Assembly: GCA_021812865.1 (NCBI GenBank)
Contig: JAKAMP010000099.1
Location: 1-8,229 of the forward strand
DNA length: 8,229 nt
Origin: Bacteroidota bacterium
Lineage (GTDB): Bacteria > Bacteroidota > Bacteroidia > Bacteroidales > JAAYUG01
Direction: 5' to 3'
Below the pieces are notes generated by a model. That model was not told the DNA's origin. It made no database searches and saw only the letters and a list, made by a program, of their open reading frames with translations. Shown here one piece after another: positions 6,198-8,229 of the stretch (position 1 is its first letter; each line of letters begins with the position of its first letter). The position numbers and the translations under genes were made by a program.

Positions 6198-8229
6198 ATG
6201 GCAATGGATCATACTGTGCAGGAAGAGGATATACTCGATTTCAGGAACATACTTCTTAAAGTTTTCCGCTATCGGAAAGTGTTTCCTATTACCCTGCTGG
6301 TATGCCTGTTTTGCGCATGGTTCATCAATAAATATTCGACTCCTGTTTATAAGGTTACTACAAGCATTCTGGTACAGGAAGACCAGTCACTGATGAATCC
6401 ACAGTCGGTGATTGGTCAATCCCTGTTTGGCGATCAATACCTTATCGAAAATGAACTGGGCCTGCTTAAATCCTATCAGCTTACCTACCGTGCCATCAGC
6501 ACGCTGGATCTAATGGTAAGTTATTATAAGGAGGAAAAAATCAGGAAAATTGACCTCTATAAATCCAGCCCCTTCATTATCGAAATCGACACCTTACACC
6601 CACAGCTGATCGGGGCAAAATACTCTCTCATTTTTAATCCCGATTCATCCTTTCAGTTTACCTGCAATGAGCAGAGATGCCACTTATACGACCTGTTCTC
6701 GGAAAAAACACTGCAGATCATTCCATCAGTAAAATTCACTGATTCATGCAGAGCAGGGGAATGGAAAGAAACACCTTTCTTCAGGTTCCGAATAAGGTTC
6801 CGTCCAGGTGAGGCATTCAGTCCAAAAACCAGGTATTCCTTTGTGGTTCACTCCAAGAGACAACTGGCCAGCGAGTTCAGGGATTTTGAAGCGGCAGCCA
6901 GTTCAAAGTCTTCCATTATCATGGTTACGGCAAAAGGGGACAATGTTAACCGCACGGTTGACTTCCTCAATGCACTGAGCAGGGAATACCTCTACAAGGG
7001 CATAGAAAGAAAGAATATCGTGGCGATCAATACGATTAATTTCATCGATACCCAGCTTGGCGAAATCACCGATTCCCTTCATCACTCTGAAGATGACCTG
7101 CAGCACTTCAAACTGAACAAGCAAGTGATCAACCTTGACTTTCAGTCGCAGCAGCTGTATACAAAAATGGAAGACCTGCAGTCGAAAAAGGCTGAATTGC
7201 TGATGCGTCTCAAATACTTCAACTACCTGAAGGATTTTCTGGAGAACAATAAGGATATTGATGAACTTATTGCCCCATCCAATATGGACATCAATGAAGA
7301 TCTACTCAATAAGCTCATTCTTGATCTGTCGACCATGTATAGTGAAAGGACGGATGCGGAATTCAATGCGATCAAAAGCAATCCCGCCCTCGATGCTATG
7401 GACAACAAGATAAAAAAACAGAAGGATATTATCCTGAAAAATATTAGCAATCTCGCCGACCAGACAAATCTCTCCCTGAAAGAAATTGATAAACAGATTG
7501 CCGATATTGTAGGCCAGATAAATAAGCTTCCAGGCACACAGCGCGACCTGGTGGGTTTTGAGAGAAAGTTTAAGCTCAACGACGACCTTTACACCTACCT
7601 CCTGACCAAGCGGTCGGAAATGCAGATTGCAAAAGCCTCCAACCTGCCCATCAATGAGGTAATCGACAAAGCATCGTCCGACCAGGCAATCCTCGTTTCC
7701 CCGAGAAAAAGCATCAATTACCTTATCGCCGTATTTGTGGGCTTATTCCTTCCCTTGGCCCTGATTATGCTTTATGAATATTTCTACGACAGGGTTCGCG
7801 ACAACACCGATATTAAAAACCTTACCGATTTCCCTCTTCTCGGACACATCCTTCACAGCAGCAAAGACGAAGATGCAGTAGTTTTCAGGTTTCCTCAATC
7901 TCTTGTGGCCGAATCCTTCAGAACCATCAGAACCAATATCCGGTTTGTCCTTAAAAATGACCTTTCAAACATCATCCTGGTTACCTCTTGCGGTAAAGGT
8001 GAAGGTAAAAGCTTCGTTTCGCTCAACCTTGCCATTGCCTTCGCCATGAATGGCAAAAAGGTTTTGCTGATCAATTTCGATCTCAGGAAACCTACCATTC
8101 ATCAATACCTGGGAATGGAAAGCGGGAAAGGCCTGTCGCTATACCTATGCAACGAGATTCCGCTCCAGGAGATCATAAAAGAAACCAACATTCCGGGCCT
8201 GTCATTTATCTCAGCCGGGGTAATTCCTC
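6198..8229 (+). CDS. wzc: Wzc-type polysaccharide co-polymerase with BY-kinase domain (3' end missing)
   Basis: The reading frame is open from ATG 6198 through the window end, giving 677 codons without a stop. A first membrane helix lies at residues about 29-43, followed by a Wzz-type periplasmic domain, a long helical or coiled-coil region (about 280-445), a GNVR-type segment (PGTQRDLVGFERKF from 445) and a second membrane helix (about 508-526). The cytoplasmic kinase domain shows Walker A CGKGEGKS (598-605, Lys 604) and Walker A' LLINFDLRKP (623-632). Such proteins control chain length and export of polysaccharide and autophosphorylate on a C-terminal tyrosine cluster. That tail and Walker B lie beyond the window; family length suggests roughly 100-150 residues are missing. 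Walker A' has Asn 626 where the consensus has the first Asp of DxD. ATG 6204 is an alternative start with AGGGA at 6190-6194 better placed (9 bp). Confidence 0.92.
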   Translation, partial: MAMDHTVQEEDILDFRNILLKVFRYRKVFPITLLVCLFCAWFINKYSTPVYKVTTSILVQEDQSLMNPQSVIGQSLFGDQYLIENELGLLKSYQLTYRAISTLDLMVSYYKEEKIRKIDLYKSSPFIIEIDTLHPQLIGAKYSLIFNPDSSFQFTCNEQRCHLYDLFSEKTLQIIPSVKFTDSCRAGEWKETPFFRFRIRFRPGEAFSPKTRYSFVVHSKRQLASEFRDFEAAASSKSSIIMVTAKGDNVNRTVDFLNALSREYLYKGIERKNIVAINTINFIDTQLGEITDSLHHSEDDLQHFKLNKQVINLDFQSQQLYTKMEDLQSKKAELLMRLKYFNYLKDFLENNKDIDELIAPSNMDINEDLLNKLILDLSTMYSERTDAEFNAIKSNPALDAMDNKIKKQKDIILKNISNLADQTNLSLKEIDKQIADIVGQINKLPGTQRDLVGFERKFKLNDDLYTYLLTKRSEMQIAKASNLPINEVIDKASSDQAILVSPRKSINYLIAVFVGLFLPLALIMLYEYFYDRVRDNTDIKNLTDFPLLGHILHSSKDEDAVVFRFPQSLVAESFRTIRTNIRFVLKNDLSNIILVTSCGKGEGKSFVSLNLAIAFAMNGKKVLLINFDLRKPTIHQYLGMESGKGLSLYLCNEIPLQEIIKETNIPGLSFISAGVIP

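Noticed and set aside
7223..7579. 118-codon open frame on the - strand
   Set aside because: It lies wholly inside the Wzc-type gene, whose coiled-coil region reads as a clear protein; the reverse product is a Ser/Leu/Arg-rich shadow of it.

Overview
The window looks like a chromosomal piece from a member of the Bacteroidota. Three things point there: a secreted protein ending in a type A C-terminal sorting domain of the type IX secretion system (T9SS), a short Wza-type export lipoprotein with a C-terminal membrane helix, and upstream matches to the Bacteroidota -7 promoter element TAnnTTTG with little Shine-Dalgarno signal. All genes are on the + strand.

Layout. Positions 1-447 are non-coding and hold a set of short palindromic repeats: a 22-bp hairpin sequence present twice exactly 150 bp apart, a 15-bp hairpin sequence present twice, a further inverted repeat built from the same hexamer, and a 14-bp perfect palindrome. 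Then comes a 634-residue T9SS cargo protein with an N-terminal beta-rich domain and a probable alpha/alpha-toroid catalytic domain (448-2352). An AT-rich gap of 631 bp (2353-2983) separates it from a three-gene run: a 797-residue secreted protein with four SPOR-like repeats (2984-5377), a Wza-type outer-membrane polysaccharide export lipoprotein (5398-6171), and a Wzc-type polysaccharide co-polymerase fused to a BY-kinase (6198 to the window end, cut off after 677 codons).

How they may work together. Wza and Wzc are the outer- and inner-membrane parts of a Wzy-dependent type export machine for capsule or exopolysaccharide. The SPOR-repeat protein lies 20 bp upstream of wza and is probably co-transcribed. 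SPOR domains bind peptidoglycan, so it may sit in the periplasm and link or position the exporter at the cell wall; that role is inference. The T9SS cargo upstream may be a surface or released enzyme acting on a polysaccharide, possibly the exported one, but it has its own promoter region and the link rests only on proximity. The rest of the polysaccharide cluster (glycosyltransferases, Wzx, Wzy) would be expected beyond position 8229.

No RNA genes, insertion sequences, CRISPR arrays or convincing terminators were seen.
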